A stretch of 64,000 bases of DNA from Oceanobacillus bengalensis (GCF_003628445.1 NZ_RBZO01000006.1:1-64000); one strand, 5' to 3'. Shown: positions 51,808 to 60,636, numbered from the stretch's first letter. The notes: generated from the sequence alone by a model not told the origin. Program-made: numbers and translations.

Positions 51808-52374
51808 TTAATTCGTTTTTTCTAGTTTCCTTTTATTAATCGCTCGATATAATGATCCCTGTGAAAGTCCTGTACCTTCTACAATTTCTTTTACCGAGTA
51901 TTCTTTGCTGTCATACATCCTCAAAGCTATTTCAATTTTCCCTTGATCCACTTTAGGTCTTCCAAGTTTTTTTCCTCTTTTCTTACTTGCTTCTAATCCT
52001 TCTTTAACTCTTTCTACAATTAAATTTCTTTCTAACTCTGCGATGACACACATCATTTGAAACATGGCTTTTCCCGTTGATGTTCTTGTATCCATGTTCT
52101 CTTTAATAGAAACGAACTTTACATCTGTATCCTCGAATTGCTGAATAATAGAAAGAATATCAAGTGTTCTTCTCCCTAAGCGTGAAATACTTTCTACTAC
52201 AACGGTATCACCTTCCCTTATTACATCTAACAATGAATTAAGTCCATCTCTATCCTTTATAGTCCCAGTAAATTTCTCTTGAACCATTTTTTCACAACCA
52301 TACTCAGAAAGTAATCTAATTTGTCGGTCTAAATTTTGGTCAACTGTAGAAACTCGGGCATAACCGATTATCAT
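51808..52374 (-). CDS. tnpR: Serine recombinase/resolvase of the transposon
   Basis: A 188-residue resolvase. The catalytic serine lies in MIIGYARVSTVDQN (Ser9), followed by VESISRLGRRTLD, FVSIKENMDTRTSTGKAMF and MMCVIAELERNLIVERVKEG. The C-terminus has a helix-turn-helix (EYSVKEIVEGTGLSQGSLYRAI). It resolves cointegrates at the res site just upstream (52436-52560). Same strand as tnpA, 88 nt ahead of it. Confidence 0.92.
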   Translation of the reverse strand: MIIGYARVSTVDQNLDRQIRLLSEYGCEKMVQEKFTGTIKDRDGLNSLLDVIREGDTVVVESISRLGRRTLDILSIIQQFEDTDVKFVSIKENMDTRTSTGKAMFQMMCVIAELERNLIVERVKEGLEASKKRGKKLGRPKVDQGKIEIALRMYDSKEYSVKEIVEGTGLSQGSLYRAINKRKLEKTN

Positions 52375-52435
52375 AAAGAAGCCCCCTGCACAATTTAATA
52401 ATCTTATTGTACAAGAGACTTCATTTTTGTAAAAG

Positions 52436-52560
52436 TATTTGGTAAAACTTTTGGTAATTATTTTTGGTAACCTATAAAACTAATAAAATCAAGCATCAGA
52501 ATTTCTAATTAACGTTGTTACAAAAAATATGGTTTTTGGTAACAATCTTTTTATTAATAC
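52436..52560. promoter_or_regulatory. Putative res site of the transposon
   Basis: Between tnpR and pgi lies an A/T-rich stretch with repeated TTTGGTAA/GTTAC boxes: TTGGTAAAAC, TTTTGGTAAT, TTTTTGGTAACC and an imperfect palindrome GTTAC...GGTAAC (52516-52543). Clustered inverted half-sites of this sort upstream of the resolvase gene are the usual res layout. Exact subsites are my reading only. Confidence 0.5.
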
Positions 52561-52578
52561 AAAACCAATCAGATATAA

Positions 52579-53916
52579 TTATTTTGATAAACGCTCCATG
52601 AGAGTAGCTTTTTCTGCTTCAAAACCAGGTTTGTCAAGTAAAGCAAACATATTCTTCTTGTATGCTTCGACTCCAGGCTGGTCAAATGGGTTAACTCCTA
52701 ATAGATGGCCACTAATCCCACATGCCTTCTCAAAAAAGTAAACCATCTCACCGTAAGTGTATTCATTCATTTCATCCAGTTCAATCACGAGATTAGGTAC
52801 TTCTCCGTCTATATGGGCCATAAGGGTACCCTGAAATGCACTTTTGTTGACTTCATCCATCGTCTTACCGGCCAGGAAGTTTAATCCATCAATATTTTCT
52901 GGATCCTCCTGAATAGTCACTTCAATTCGAGGTTTCTTAATCTGTAAAACCGTTTCTAAAAGGTTACGTCGACCTTCTTGTACATATTGCCCCATGGAAT
53001 GCAAATCCGTTGAAAAATCGACGGAAGCAGGGAATAACCCCTTTTGATCTTTTCCTTCACTTTCCCCAAACAGCTGCTTCCACCATTCCGATACGTAGTG
53101 AAGGGAGGGCTCATAGTTAACAAGCACTTCAATTGCTTTTCCCTTATTGTAGAGTACATTTCGGACTGCAGCATACTGATAGCTCTCATTTGTCAATAAA
53201 TCAGGATTGTTGTATTTACGGGCTGCTGCTGCTGCCCCTTCCATCATATGATCAATATCAAGTCCTGCTACGGCAATTGGTAAGAGACCAACTGCTGTTA
53301 GCACAGAATACCTTCCACCTACATCATCCGGAATAACAAACGTTTCATATCCTTCTTTGTCCGCGAGCTTTTTTAATACGCCTTTTTCCTGATCTGTAGT
53401 GGCAAAAATACGTTTTCTCGCCTCTTCTTTTCCGTATTTTTTCTCCATATAGTCACGAAAAATACGGAAAGCAAGGGCCGGCTCTGTCGTTGTTCCTGAT
53501 TTGGAAATGACGTTAACAGAGATATCTTTCCCCTCTAATAGTTCAAATAAATGAGATATATAAGTAGAACTGATATTGTGACCGGCAAAATACACTTTTG
53601 TCTTATCGTTCATTTGGTTATGAAAGCTATGGGACAAAGCTTCTATAGCTGATCTTGCACCCAAATACGAACCACCGATGCCAATGACAATCAAAGCATC
53701 TGATTGATTTTGAATTCTCTTTGCAGCTTGCTTAATGCGCACAAATTCATCTTTATCATAGTTTAACGGTAAATCAACCCAACCAAGATAATTCGATCCG
53801 GGACCTTTCTTTTCATGAAGATAACCATGAGCAACTCGTACAAATTCACTTAAATGATCTACTTCACTCTCTTTCATAAATGATAATGCGTTCGAAATGT
53901 CAAATGAAATGGTCAT
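52579..53916 (-). CDS. pgi: Glucose-6-phosphate isomerase
   Basis: A 445-residue isomerase close to the Bacillus enzyme in length. Motifs: [18 protein letters not shown] near 75, [15 protein letters not shown] near 145, [14 protein letters not shown] near 205, and the C-terminal QPGVEAYK signature. It interconverts fructose 6-phosphate and glucose 6-phosphate; in this element it links the HxlB product to Zwf. ATG 53916 follows AAAGGAG; the longer frame start (54021) lies inside gnd. Last gene of zwf-gnd-pgi, with a 31-nt gap to gnd. Confidence 0.93.
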   Translation of the reverse strand: MTISFDISNALSFMKESEVDHLSEFVRVAHGYLHEKKGPGSNYLGWVDLPLNYDKDEFVRIKQAAKRIQNQSDALIVIGIGGSYLGARSAIEALSHSFHNQMNDKTKVYFAGHNISSTYISHLFELLEGKDISVNVISKSGTTTEPALAFRIFRDYMEKKYGKEEARKRIFATTDQEKGVLKKLADKEGYETFVIPDDVGGRYSVLTAVGLLPIAVAGLDIDHMMEGAAAAARKYNNPDLLTNESYQYAAVRNVLYNKGKAIEVLVNYEPSLHYVSEWWKQLFGESEGKDQKGLFPASVDFSTDLHSMGQYVQEGRRNLLETVLQIKKPRIEVTIQEDPENIDGLNFLAGKTMDEVNKSAFQGTLMAHIDGEVPNLVIELDEMNEYTYGEMVYFFEKACGISGHLLGVNPFDQPGVEAYKKNMFALLDKPGFEAEKATLMERLSK

Positions 53917-53947
53917 ATAAATTTCTCCTTTATATTTGCTTCTATTC

Positions 53948-54841
53948 TTATTTTTTTTCCACAGCATGTCCACCAAATTCGTTTCGCAAAGCAGCAACCA
54001 CTTTACCTGTAAAGGTATCATTGTCTAAGGAACAATAACGCATTAATAAAGACATAGCGATAACAGGGGTAGCAGCTTGAAGATCCAATGCTGTTTCAAC
54101 TGTCCATTTCCCTTCACCAGATGAATGCATAATGCCTTTAATTTCATCTAATTTTGCATCTTTAGAAAACGCGCGTTCTGTTAAATCCATGAGCCAAGAA
54201 CGAATAACCGAACCATTATTCCAAACTTTTGCTACCTTTTCATAATCAAAATCGAATTCACTTTTTTCTAATACTTCAAATCCTTCTCCAATCGCAGCCA
54301 TCATTCCGTATTCAATTCCATTGTGAATCATTTTTAGGAAGTGACCACTACCTGCTTTTCCAGCATATAAATACCCATTTTCGACAGCTGTATCTCGAAA
54401 AATGGGCTCGACAATGCTCCATGCTTCAGGCTCTCCCCCAATCATATAACAAGCTCCATCCCGAGCACCTTCCATACCCCCGGATGTGCCGGCATCCATA
54501 AAGCTCACTCCCACTTCCTTTAGCTGGTTGTATCGACGAATGGATTCCTTATAGTGAGAATTACCAGCTTCAACCACGATATCTCCCTCACTCAGAAATG
54601 GTGTTATCTCACTAATAACGGAATCAACAACGGAGTGTGGAACCATAATCCAAAAAACTCGTGGCTTTTCTATTGATTGAACAAGATCTTGTAAGCTAGA
54701 TGTACCTTCAGCCCCGTATTTCTTTATTTCTTCAACAGCATTTGTATTTAGATCAAATGCTACTACATCATGTTTATGGTCAATTAAGTTCTTTCCTAAG
54801 TTTAGCCCCATTTTTCCTAATCCAATTAATCCGACCTTCAT
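53948..54841 (-). CDS. gnd: 6-phosphogluconate dehydrogenase, decarboxylating, short form (YqeC/GntZ-like)
   Basis: A 297-residue enzyme. NAD(P) site [16 protein letters not shown] at residues 4-19, substrate-site segments [21 protein letters not shown] and [19 protein letters not shown] with the Lys-x-x-x-Asn catalytic pattern. The short form (about 300 rather than 470 residues) is usually NAD-dependent. It releases formaldehyde carbon as CO2 and regenerates ribulose 5-phosphate, closing the cycle. GGAGG favours ATG 54841 over 54844. It is 82 nt after zwf. Confidence 0.92.
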   Translation of the reverse strand: MKVGLIGLGKMGLNLGKNLIDHKHDVVAFDLNTNAVEEIKKYGAEGTSSLQDLVQSIEKPRVFWIMVPHSVVDSVISEITPFLSEGDIVVEAGNSHYKESIRRYNQLKEVGVSFMDAGTSGGMEGARDGACYMIGGEPEAWSIVEPIFRDTAVENGYLYAGKAGSGHFLKMIHNGIEYGMMAAIGEGFEVLEKSEFDFDYEKVAKVWNNGSVIRSWLMDLTERAFSKDAKLDEIKGIMHSSGEGKWTVETALDLQAATPVIAMSLLMRYCSLDNDTFTGKVVAALRNEFGGHAVEKK

Positions 54842-54926
54842 CATTAATCCTCCTTGAGTATTTCTATATTTTTTGAGTTTTTCATCTATAGCGTATTGGA
54901 TTCAAAGTATAATCATAATCTTTCTT

Positions 54927-56381
54927 TTACCACCATCTATAACCATCCTCTTCCAATAATTGATGAGCAGCTTCTGGTCCCATCGAGCCAGATTGATATG
55001 AATGAAGTGGAACAATATTTTCCTCAAATGTCTCTAAAATAGGCTGTACCCATTTCCAAGATAATTTCACTTCGTTCCAATGAGCAAAGAAGGTAGAATC
55101 TCCACGCAGAGCATCAAATATTAAGAGTTCATATGCTTCGGGCACGTCTTTTTTACTCGCTGAAAAATCAACAACAATAGGTTCTAATTTTCCATTTATC
55201 GGGTTTTTACTATTTAACTGCAACGAAACACCTTCATTAGGACTTACATTAATAACTAATAGATTGGGTTCAGCATTTTGGATTTCATTGGTATACAAAT
55301 TCTTTAATGGGTTTTTGAATTCAATCACAATCCGCGTTAATTTTTCCGTCATTCTTTTTCCTGTCCGGATATAGAATGGGACCCCGTCCCAGAAGGAATT
55401 ATCAATCCATAGACGAGCAGCGACGAATGTATCGTTTTTAGAAGAAGCATCAACGCCAGGTTCTTCTAAGTATCTGACTACTGGTGTACCGTTTATTTCA
55501 CCTGATCCATATTGGCCACGAACGACGTGGATACCTACAGTATTTTTCTGTAATGGTCGCAGAGATTCCATAACTTTTCTTTTCTCATTACGGATATCTT
55601 TTGCACTAATCTGTTTTGGGAGATGCATGGCTGTCATCATCAACAGCTGTAGCATATGATTTTGAACCATATCACGAATAGCGCCTGCTTGGTCATAATA
55701 ACCAGCCCTCTCTTCTACACCAACCGTTTCACTAGCCGTAATTTGCACATTGGCAATAAACCGATTGTTCCAAAGTGATTGCAGCACAGGATTGGCAAAT
55801 TCCAAGGCTTCAAGGTTTTGAACCATTGGTTTTCCGAGATAATGGTCAATCCGGAAAATTTCATCTTCTTCAAAAGCTTTGCTTAATTTTTCGTTTAAAT
55901 CTTCAGCAGATTTTAAGTCATACCCAAATGGTTTTTCGATAATCAATCGTTTCCATCCCTTTGTCGAACCTAAGCCACTCTCCTTTATGTTTAAAGCAAT
56001 TACATCAAAGAATTCAGGAGCAACAGAAAGATAAAACATTCGATTCTCTTCAATACTCTGGTCTTTTTCATTTTGTTGAACGACTTCAACTAACTTCTTA
56101 TACCCTTCAGCATTCGTGAAATCTAACTGGCAATAACGAAATGCCTTTACAAACTCTTGTTTTTCGGATTTATCATTTATCAAGTGTCTAGAAAAAGTGT
56201 ATAGCGAGTCTGTTACATGGTTTTGAAAATCAACATCAGACATTTCGTCTATTCCTACACCAATGATCAAAAAAGAATCTGGTAATTTTTGATTCAAATA
56301 TAAATTAAACAAGGCAGGGTAGATTTTTCGCTTAGCTAAATCCCCAGTTGCCCCAAATAAGACAAACGTCATAGAATCCAC
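54927..56381 (-). CDS. zwf: Glucose-6-phosphate 1-dehydrogenase
   Basis: A 484-residue enzyme. The coenzyme motif VLFGATGDLAKRKIYPAL is at residues 7-24, the catalytic RIDHYLGKPMVQN near 170-182, and FYIRTGKRM near 340. It oxidises glucose 6-phosphate to 6-phosphogluconolactone with NAD(P)+. GTG 56381 is preceded by GGAGG at 8 nt, making it a better start than the inner ATG. Together with gnd it supplies the reducing power of the dissimilatory cycle. No lactonase gene is in the element; the host's or spontaneous hydrolysis must serve. Confidence 0.93.
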   Translation of the reverse strand: MDSMTFVLFGATGDLAKRKIYPALFNLYLNQKLPDSFLIIGVGIDEMSDVDFQNHVTDSLYTFSRHLINDKSEKQEFVKAFRYCQLDFTNAEGYKKLVEVVQQNEKDQSIEENRMFYLSVAPEFFDVIALNIKESGLGSTKGWKRLIIEKPFGYDLKSAEDLNEKLSKAFEEDEIFRIDHYLGKPMVQNLEALEFANPVLQSLWNNRFIANVQITASETVGVEERAGYYDQAGAIRDMVQNHMLQLLMMTAMHLPKQISAKDIRNEKRKVMESLRPLQKNTVGIHVVRGQYGSGEINGTPVVRYLEEPGVDASSKNDTFVAARLWIDNSFWDGVPFYIRTGKRMTEKLTRIVIEFKNPLKNLYTNEIQNAEPNLLVINVSPNEGVSLQLNSKNPINGKLEPIVVDFSASKKDVPEAYELLIFDALRGDSTFFAHWNEVKLSWKWVQPILETFEENIVPLHSYQSGSMGPEAAHQLLEEDGYRWW

Positions 56382-56477
56382 TTTTCATTCCTCCACTTTT
56401 TCAAAGCATTTTCAAATAGAAAAATGTCTGATTTTCTTCGTTTCCCCTACAAAACAACAAGGATTTTCGCTATTGCG

Positions 56478-56642
56478 TTATCCTACTTTTGGATGTAAGT
56501 TTCGTTTATTTCTCCCAGCTTGTCCGGTAATAATGATATCTCTTAATTGAGAATGTCCACATTTTGGACAGGTTTCATTATTTATGGTGATGATTAGACA
56601 TCTTTCACAAACTTTTCGCTGCTTAGTTTTGAACCTTTCCAT
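56478..56642 (-). CDS. Small zinc-ribbon protein, first gene of the zwf operon
   Basis: 54 residues with four cysteines in two CxxC pairs (VCERCL and CPKCGH), spaced as in a zinc ribbon, and a basic C-terminus (GRNKRNLHPKV). AAAGGAGAG precedes ATG 56642. It lies between the HxlR-type promoter (56820-56781) and zwf, so it is co-expressed with the formaldehyde genes. Function unknown; a thiol-rich regulator or stress protein is possible. Confidence 0.65.
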   Translation of the reverse strand: MERFKTKQRKVCERCLIITINNETCPKCGHSQLRDIIITGQAGRNKRNLHPKVG

Positions 56643-56780
56643 GCGGATCTCTCCTTTCGTAAAAAGCAACAACATGTATAAATTATTAAATGAAGTTTCA
56701 CTTCATCTCACCATGCTTGTAGCAGTATTCCCTTAAGGTTTGGTAGTATTCTTTAAGCTCGCTATTACTTGAGCAAAATC

Positions 56781-56820
56781 AGTATATTACGTATGTTATA
56801 CTTTTGAAAGTACGCACTTT
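56781..56820 (-). promoter_or_regulatory. Probable HxlR-controlled promoter of the zinc-ribbon-zwf-gnd-pgi operon
   Basis: On the minus strand: AAAGTGCGTACTTT (56820-56807), 20 nt, TATACT (56786-56781). The same box with one change, followed by exactly 20 nt and TATACT, lies before hxlA. Intervening TAACATAC is also shared. The -35 is poor in both, as expected for a promoter that needs an activator. Confidence 0.75.
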
Positions 56821-56894
56821 ATTAACATATAGATACATTGGTATAACATAGTGTTAAAAATAATACTATAAACTTGAATCCAATACCAAGAGTG

Positions 56895-56942
56895 AAAAGC
56901 CAAGGACAGCGATTATACAAGATTCGCTGCCCTTGGCTTTTT
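56895..56942. terminator. Bidirectional hairpin in the hxlR-zwf interval
   Basis: AAAAGCCAAGGACAGCGA pairs with TTCGCTGCCCTTGGCTTTTT (one bulge). It could stop transcription between the two divergent halves of the cargo. Confidence 0.7.
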
Positions 56943-57013
56943 AGTAACTGATTCTTTTATTAAATGTTGTGTTTAAATGTTGTGTTTTTTCAACCTTTTA
57001 AATACGTAGAGAT

Positions 57014-57062
57014 ATAAAAAAACACGGACAGCATCTTTATTAAGATAGCTAACCGTGGTTTG
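57014..57062 (-). terminator. Terminator of hxlR
   Basis: On the minus strand a long hairpin (CCACGGTTAGCTATCTT with AAGATGCTGTCCGTG, imperfect) runs into TTTTTTT. It lies 55 nt after the hxlR stop. Confidence 0.7.
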
Positions 57063-57116
57063 TTAGTATATGAACTTTTTAACACTTTTTCGAACCCCTA
57101 GGAGAAACTCTTTTTT

Positions 57117-57482
57117 CTACTGAATAGACGATTTGTTTTCTGTTTCTTTTTCCAATACATTCTCAATATAATCTTTACCCCATTCATACATAGCATCCAG
57201 AATAGGCATCAGACTTCTTCCATACTCAGTGAGTGAGTATTCAACTTTTGGTGGAACGACAGGATAGACTTCACGATGAAGAATCAAATGGTCTTCAAGT
57301 TCGCGCAATTGATTAACAAGCATTCTTTGAGTGATACCCGGCATGAGGGCCTTTAGTTCACCAAAACGTTTGGTTCCTTCTTTTCCTAGATGCCACAATA
57401 CCAACATTTTCCATTTTCCACCAATAATCGAAAGAGTCAATTCTTTTTCACAATTAAACACTTTTTCCCCAAGATTCGGCAT
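57117..57482 (-). CDS. hxlR: HxlR, formaldehyde-responsive transcriptional activator
   Basis: A 121-residue winged-helix protein, founding member type of the HxlR family. The segment [19 protein letters not shown] is nearly the Bacillus subtilis HxlR sequence and keeps Cys11 and Lys13, the pair reported to be cross-linked by formaldehyde. The recognition part ([15 protein letters not shown]) and wing ([19 protein letters not shown]) follow. It is divergent from hxlA; its own TATACT -10 (57520-57515) lies in the shared interval. It should activate both cargo operons. Confidence 0.93.
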   Translation of the reverse strand: MPNLGEKVFNCEKELTLSIIGGKWKMLVLWHLGKEGTKRFGELKALMPGITQRMLVNQLRELEDHLILHREVYPVVPPKVEYSLTEYGRSLMPILDAMYEWGKDYIENVLEKETENKSSIQ

Positions 57483-57542
57483 TCATTTCACCTCCAACCC
57501 TTATTATGTCCCATAGTATACTTTTTGTTACTATATGATAAA

Positions 57543-57582
57543 AAAGTGCATACTTTTAATTTAGTAACATACCCAGTATACT
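57543..57582 (+). promoter_or_regulatory. HxlR-controlled promoter of hxlAB
   Basis: AAAGTGCATACTTT (57543-57556), 20 nt, TATACT (57577-57582). A related sequence (GTATACTTTTTGTTAC, 57517-57532) lies upstream and may be a second HxlR site. The transcript would begin about 98 nt before hxlA. Confidence 0.75.
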
Positions 57583-57686
57583 GAGTATCATACCGTTAGT
57601 AAATAGCTATCAATTGGATACAATAACACTGTGCAAAAGAAAGCTATACGGCACAATTATACTATTATATAAGGAGCGAGTAATAA

Positions 57687-58319
57687 ATGAAATTACAATT
57701 AGCATTAGATCTTGTAGATATTCCAGGAGCCATTGAATTGGTGAAAGAAGTAGAAAATCATATAGATGTTGTAGAAATCGGCACGCCGGTTGTGATTAAT
57801 GAAGGCCTTAAAGCAGTAAAGGAAGTGAAAGCTGCCTTCCCTAACTTAACTGTATTAGCTGACCTTAAAATCATGGATGCAGCTGGATATGAAGTTAGCC
57901 AAGCATCTGCAGCAGGCGCTGACATCATCACCATTCTTGGTACAGCTGAAGACGAGTCCATTAAAGGTGCTGTAGAAGAAGCAAAAAAACAAGGTAAACA
58001 AATCCTTGCTGATATGATCGCAGTTAAAGACATTGAAGGTCGTGCGAAAGAACTGGATGAACTAGGAGTAGATTATATCTGCGTTCACACAGGTTATGAC
58101 CTTCAAGCTGTAGGAAAAAACTCTTTCGAAGACCTTGCAACCATTAAGAGCGTTGTAAAAAATGCAAAAACTGCTATTGCAGGTGGAATCAAATTAGAAA
58201 CACTTCCAGAAGTGATTAAAGAACAACCAGATCTTGTCATCGTAGGTGGCGGTATTACGGGCAAAGACGATAAAAAAGCTGTTGCAGCTAAAATGCAAGA
58301 AATGATTAAACAAGGTTAA
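57687..58319 (+). CDS. hxlA: 3-hexulose-6-phosphate synthase
   Basis: A 210-residue barrel enzyme of the orotidine-phosphate decarboxylase superfamily. The DxKxxD active-site motif is Asp59-Leu-Lys61-Ile-Met-Asp64, preceded by VVEIGTPVVINEG. It condenses formaldehyde with ribulose 5-phosphate to D-arabino-3-hexulose 6-phosphate. AAGGAG precedes the ATG. Codon pattern resembles that of Bacillus homologues. It is followed by hxlB after 8 nt. Confidence 0.95.
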   Translation: MKLQLALDLVDIPGAIELVKEVENHIDVVEIGTPVVINEGLKAVKEVKAAFPNLTVLADLKIMDAAGYEVSQASAAGADIITILGTAEDESIKGAVEEAKKQGKQILADMIAVKDIEGRAKELDELGVDYICVHTGYDLQAVGKNSFEDLATIKSVVKNAKTAIAGGIKLETLPEVIKEQPDLVIVGGGITGKDDKKAVAAKMQEMIKQG

Positions 58320-58327
58320 TTGCGACT

Positions 58328-58885
58328 ATGCAGACTACTCAATATTTAGCTGAAGTCGTTGAAGAATTAACTCGGACTGTCGGTTTAATTTCTGATGAAG
58401 AAGCAGAGAAGTTGGTTAACAAGATTCTGGAATCCAAGAAAATCTTTGTTGCTGGTGCAGGTAGATCTGGATTTATGGGCAAATCCTTTGCCATGCGAAT
58501 GATGCACATGGGGATCGATGCCTATGTAGTCGGTGAAACCGTAACAGCTAATTTAGAAAAAGATGATCTGTTGATCATCGGTTCAGGTTCAGGTGAAACG
58601 AAAACTTTGGTTTCGATCGCTGAAAAAGCAAAAAGCTTAGGTGGGACAGTCGCAGCTGTAACGATTTTCCCTAACTCTACGATTGGGAAATTAGCTGATA
58701 TTATCATTAAATTGCCTGGATCACCGAAAGACCAATCTGAAAGTGAATATAAGACCATACAACCAATGGGATCACTTTTTGAGCAAACGATGATAATATT
58801 TTACGATGCATTGATCTTGCGTTTTATGGAAAAAAAAGGCTTAGACTCTACTAAAATGTACGGCAAACATGCCAATCTCGAATAG
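58328..58885 (+). CDS. hxlB: 6-phospho-3-hexuloisomerase
   Basis: A 185-residue SIS-domain isomerase. Segments VAGAGRSGFMGKSFAMRMMH, LLIIGSGSGETKTLVSIAEKAK and the C-terminal SLFEQTMIIFYDALIL are characteristic. It converts the HxlA product to fructose 6-phosphate. It lacks a good ribosome site, so translation is likely coupled to hxlA (8-nt gap). A strong hairpin follows. Confidence 0.95.
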   Translation: MQTTQYLAEVVEELTRTVGLISDEEAEKLVNKILESKKIFVAGAGRSGFMGKSFAMRMMHMGIDAYVVGETVTANLEKDDLLIIGSGSGETKTLVSIAEKAKSLGGTVAAVTIFPNSTIGKLADIIIKLPGSPKDQSESEYKTIQPMGSLFEQTMIIFYDALILRFMEKKGLDSTKMYGKHANLE

Positions 58886-58913
58886 AGTACACTTTAAAAA
58901 ATATGGAAACATC

Positions 58914-58955
58914 GTAAAGACCGCATTTATTTCTTTTATGAATTGCGGTCTTTAC
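58914..58955 (+). terminator. Terminator of hxlAB
   Basis: GTAAAGACCGCA pairs with TGCGGTCTTTAC perfectly. The T-run is short, so it may act partly as a stabiliser. Confidence 0.7.
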
Positions 58956-59045
58956 TGCATATTACAAATAACACAGTCCATACAGGAAAGAAAAAATAGC
59001 CTCTGATTCAGTCCCTTCTATGGCCGGATCAGAGATCATTATTGG

Positions 59046-59243
59046 GTGGGGCACAGCCAAGAATTTAGCCATCACTCACAGTATGAGCCCTATTTGGGTT
59101 ATCACCAATATTTCACTGGTAGGCCCCATGTCTATATAAGTTTTTTTATGGGAAAATTAAATCCTATTGGCGATGAAAAACGCTTCATAAGTGTAGTAAA
59201 CAAAACTCTTCGTTTTATAAAACAAAGGAATGAGGTTGAATAA
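59046..59243 (+). pseudogene. C-terminal gene fragment, family not recognised
   Basis: A 65-residue frame with no ribosome site. Its last half (PHVYISFFMGKLNPIGDEKR, then FISVVNKTLRFIKQR) reads like the C-terminus of a real enzyme; the earlier part and start are missing. It ends exactly before the dehydrogenase start (TAA ATGG), showing that it was the upstream gene of the same operon. Confidence 0.4.
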
Positions 59244-60225
59244 ATGGTTCGATTCGGCGTAATCGGTACTAATTGGATTACAGAAAGATTACTTGAAGCA
59301 GCAAATGATGTAGAAGATTCTAAACTAACTGCTGTTTATTCTCGCACGATTAGTAGAGCAGAAGAATTTGCAAGTAAATATGGAGTAACAAAAATATTTA
59401 CAAACCTAAAAGAAATGGCAGTTAGTCAAGAAATTGATGCGGTGTACATTGCTACTCCCAATTCATATCACGCAGAACAAGCTATATTATTTTTACAAAA
59501 TGCATGTGTTATGTGAAAAGCCACTGGCTGTTAATGCAACCGAAGTAGCGAGGATGATTCAAGCCGCAAAAGATCATAACGCCCTATTAATGGAAGCAAT
59601 GAAATCAACATTACTTCCAAACTTCAAGGTCATTCAAGATAATTTACATAAAATTGGTCCTATCCGTAGAAACTTTGCAAGCTATTGTCAGTATTCATCT
59701 CGTTATGATAAATACAAAGAAGGAATTGTCCTTAATGCCTTCAATCCAGAGTTTGCGAACGGTTCATTAATGGACCTTGGTGTCTATTGTTTGTATCCAC
59801 TTATTACATTATTTGGTGAACCAAAAGAAGTGAAGGCAACTGGCATTATGCTTGATTCGGGTGTGGATGGTGAAGGTAGCGTCATCTTAAAATATGATGA
59901 TAAAGATGCGATTGTGATGTATTCCAAAATAACGAACTCTTATTTACCAAGCGAAATTCAAGGAGAAAAAGGAAGTATCATGATTGATAAGATTCATACG
60001 GCTGAAAAAGTAGAAATTCACTACACTGACGGCACGGTTGAACAATTAACAGTCGACCAATCTCATCCAGCTATGTATTACGAAGTGAAAGAATTTATTG
60101 AATTAATCAACCGAGGAAAAACAGAGTCTGATACTAACTCACATAAAAACTCATACACCACGATACAAGTGTTGGATAAAGTGAGAGATGAAATAGGTCT
60201 TGTATATCAAAGTGATCATAAGTGA
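59244..60225 (+). pseudogene. Gfo/Idh/MocA oxidoreductase, frameshifted
   Basis: The first 89 codons encode a Rossmann domain (VRFGVIGTNWITERLLEAAN, AVYIATPNSYHAEQAI) and end in LFLQNACVM-stop. The remainder continues in another frame from HVLCEKPLAVNATEV. The expected junction LQNGKHVLCEKP shows that about 5 nt were lost near 59500. The rest is intact to residue ~325. Unless rescued by recoding it is inactive. Confidence 0.8.
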
Positions 60226-60570
60226 AAAAATACAAAAAACCCCTACAGCGACTTGTATTATTCTCTTGAGAAATTACGAATCTGGCCTGTTTGTCGAAGA
60301 ATACAAGAAATCGTTTTAGAACTTACCTAAACTATTTTGCAACCATTCTTTTTTATAAGAGCATTACAGCATTTTCTCCCCAGCTAACAAATTTAAAGGA
60401 CTTTTGCTTATTATGCAAAGGTTCAATGCTCATTTTTTAAGATGTGTTTCTTCTTATTAATTTGTGATTTAGTTTAAGTATTCCCTAATAGGGACCTACC
60501 AACAACCGCACTTTTCTGACCCCACCCTACCCTACAGAGTAAAAAGGGTTGTAAATGTAAAAAAATCCAT
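60226..60570. other. Gene-free right arm of the transposon
   Basis: No coding frame. The last 40 nt (AAAAAGGGTTGTAAATG, then ATCCATG) mirror the sequence just inside the left repeat, so the inverted similarity of the ends extends to about 70 bp. Confidence 0.5.
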
Positions 60571-60608
60571 GCTATGACCTTTTTTTACAAGTACCTCGGT
60601 CGTACCCC
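60571..60608 (-). repeat. Right terminal inverted repeat (38 bp) of the transposon
   Basis: Complement of the left end: read inward it starts GGGGTACGACCGAGGTACT. It is followed immediately by TATTT (60609-60613), identical to the 5 nt before the left end. Confidence 0.9.
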
Positions 60609-60636
60609 TATTTAGGAACAAAAGGAGCATAATCAA

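Larger units (their letters stand above)
48683..60608. mobile_element. Complete Tn3-family transposon carrying a ribulose-monophosphate formaldehyde cycle
   Basis: The 11,926-bp element is bounded by near-identical inverted repeats beginning GGGGTACGACCGAG and flanked by a perfect 5-bp duplication, TATTT (48678-48682 and 60609-60613), as Tn3 elements make. It contains Tn3-type transposase and serine resolvase genes at the left end and a putative res site. Cargo: pgi, gnd, zwf, a zinc-ribbon gene, hxlR, hxlA, hxlB, an unidentified fragment and a frameshifted dehydrogenase. No resistance gene of classical type is present; the cargo appears to be formaldehyde detoxification and assimilation. Confidence 0.93.

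Noticed and set aside
57331-57584. Two plus-strand frames overlapping hxlR
   Set aside because: Antisense shadows of hxlR and its promoter region, without ribosome sites.
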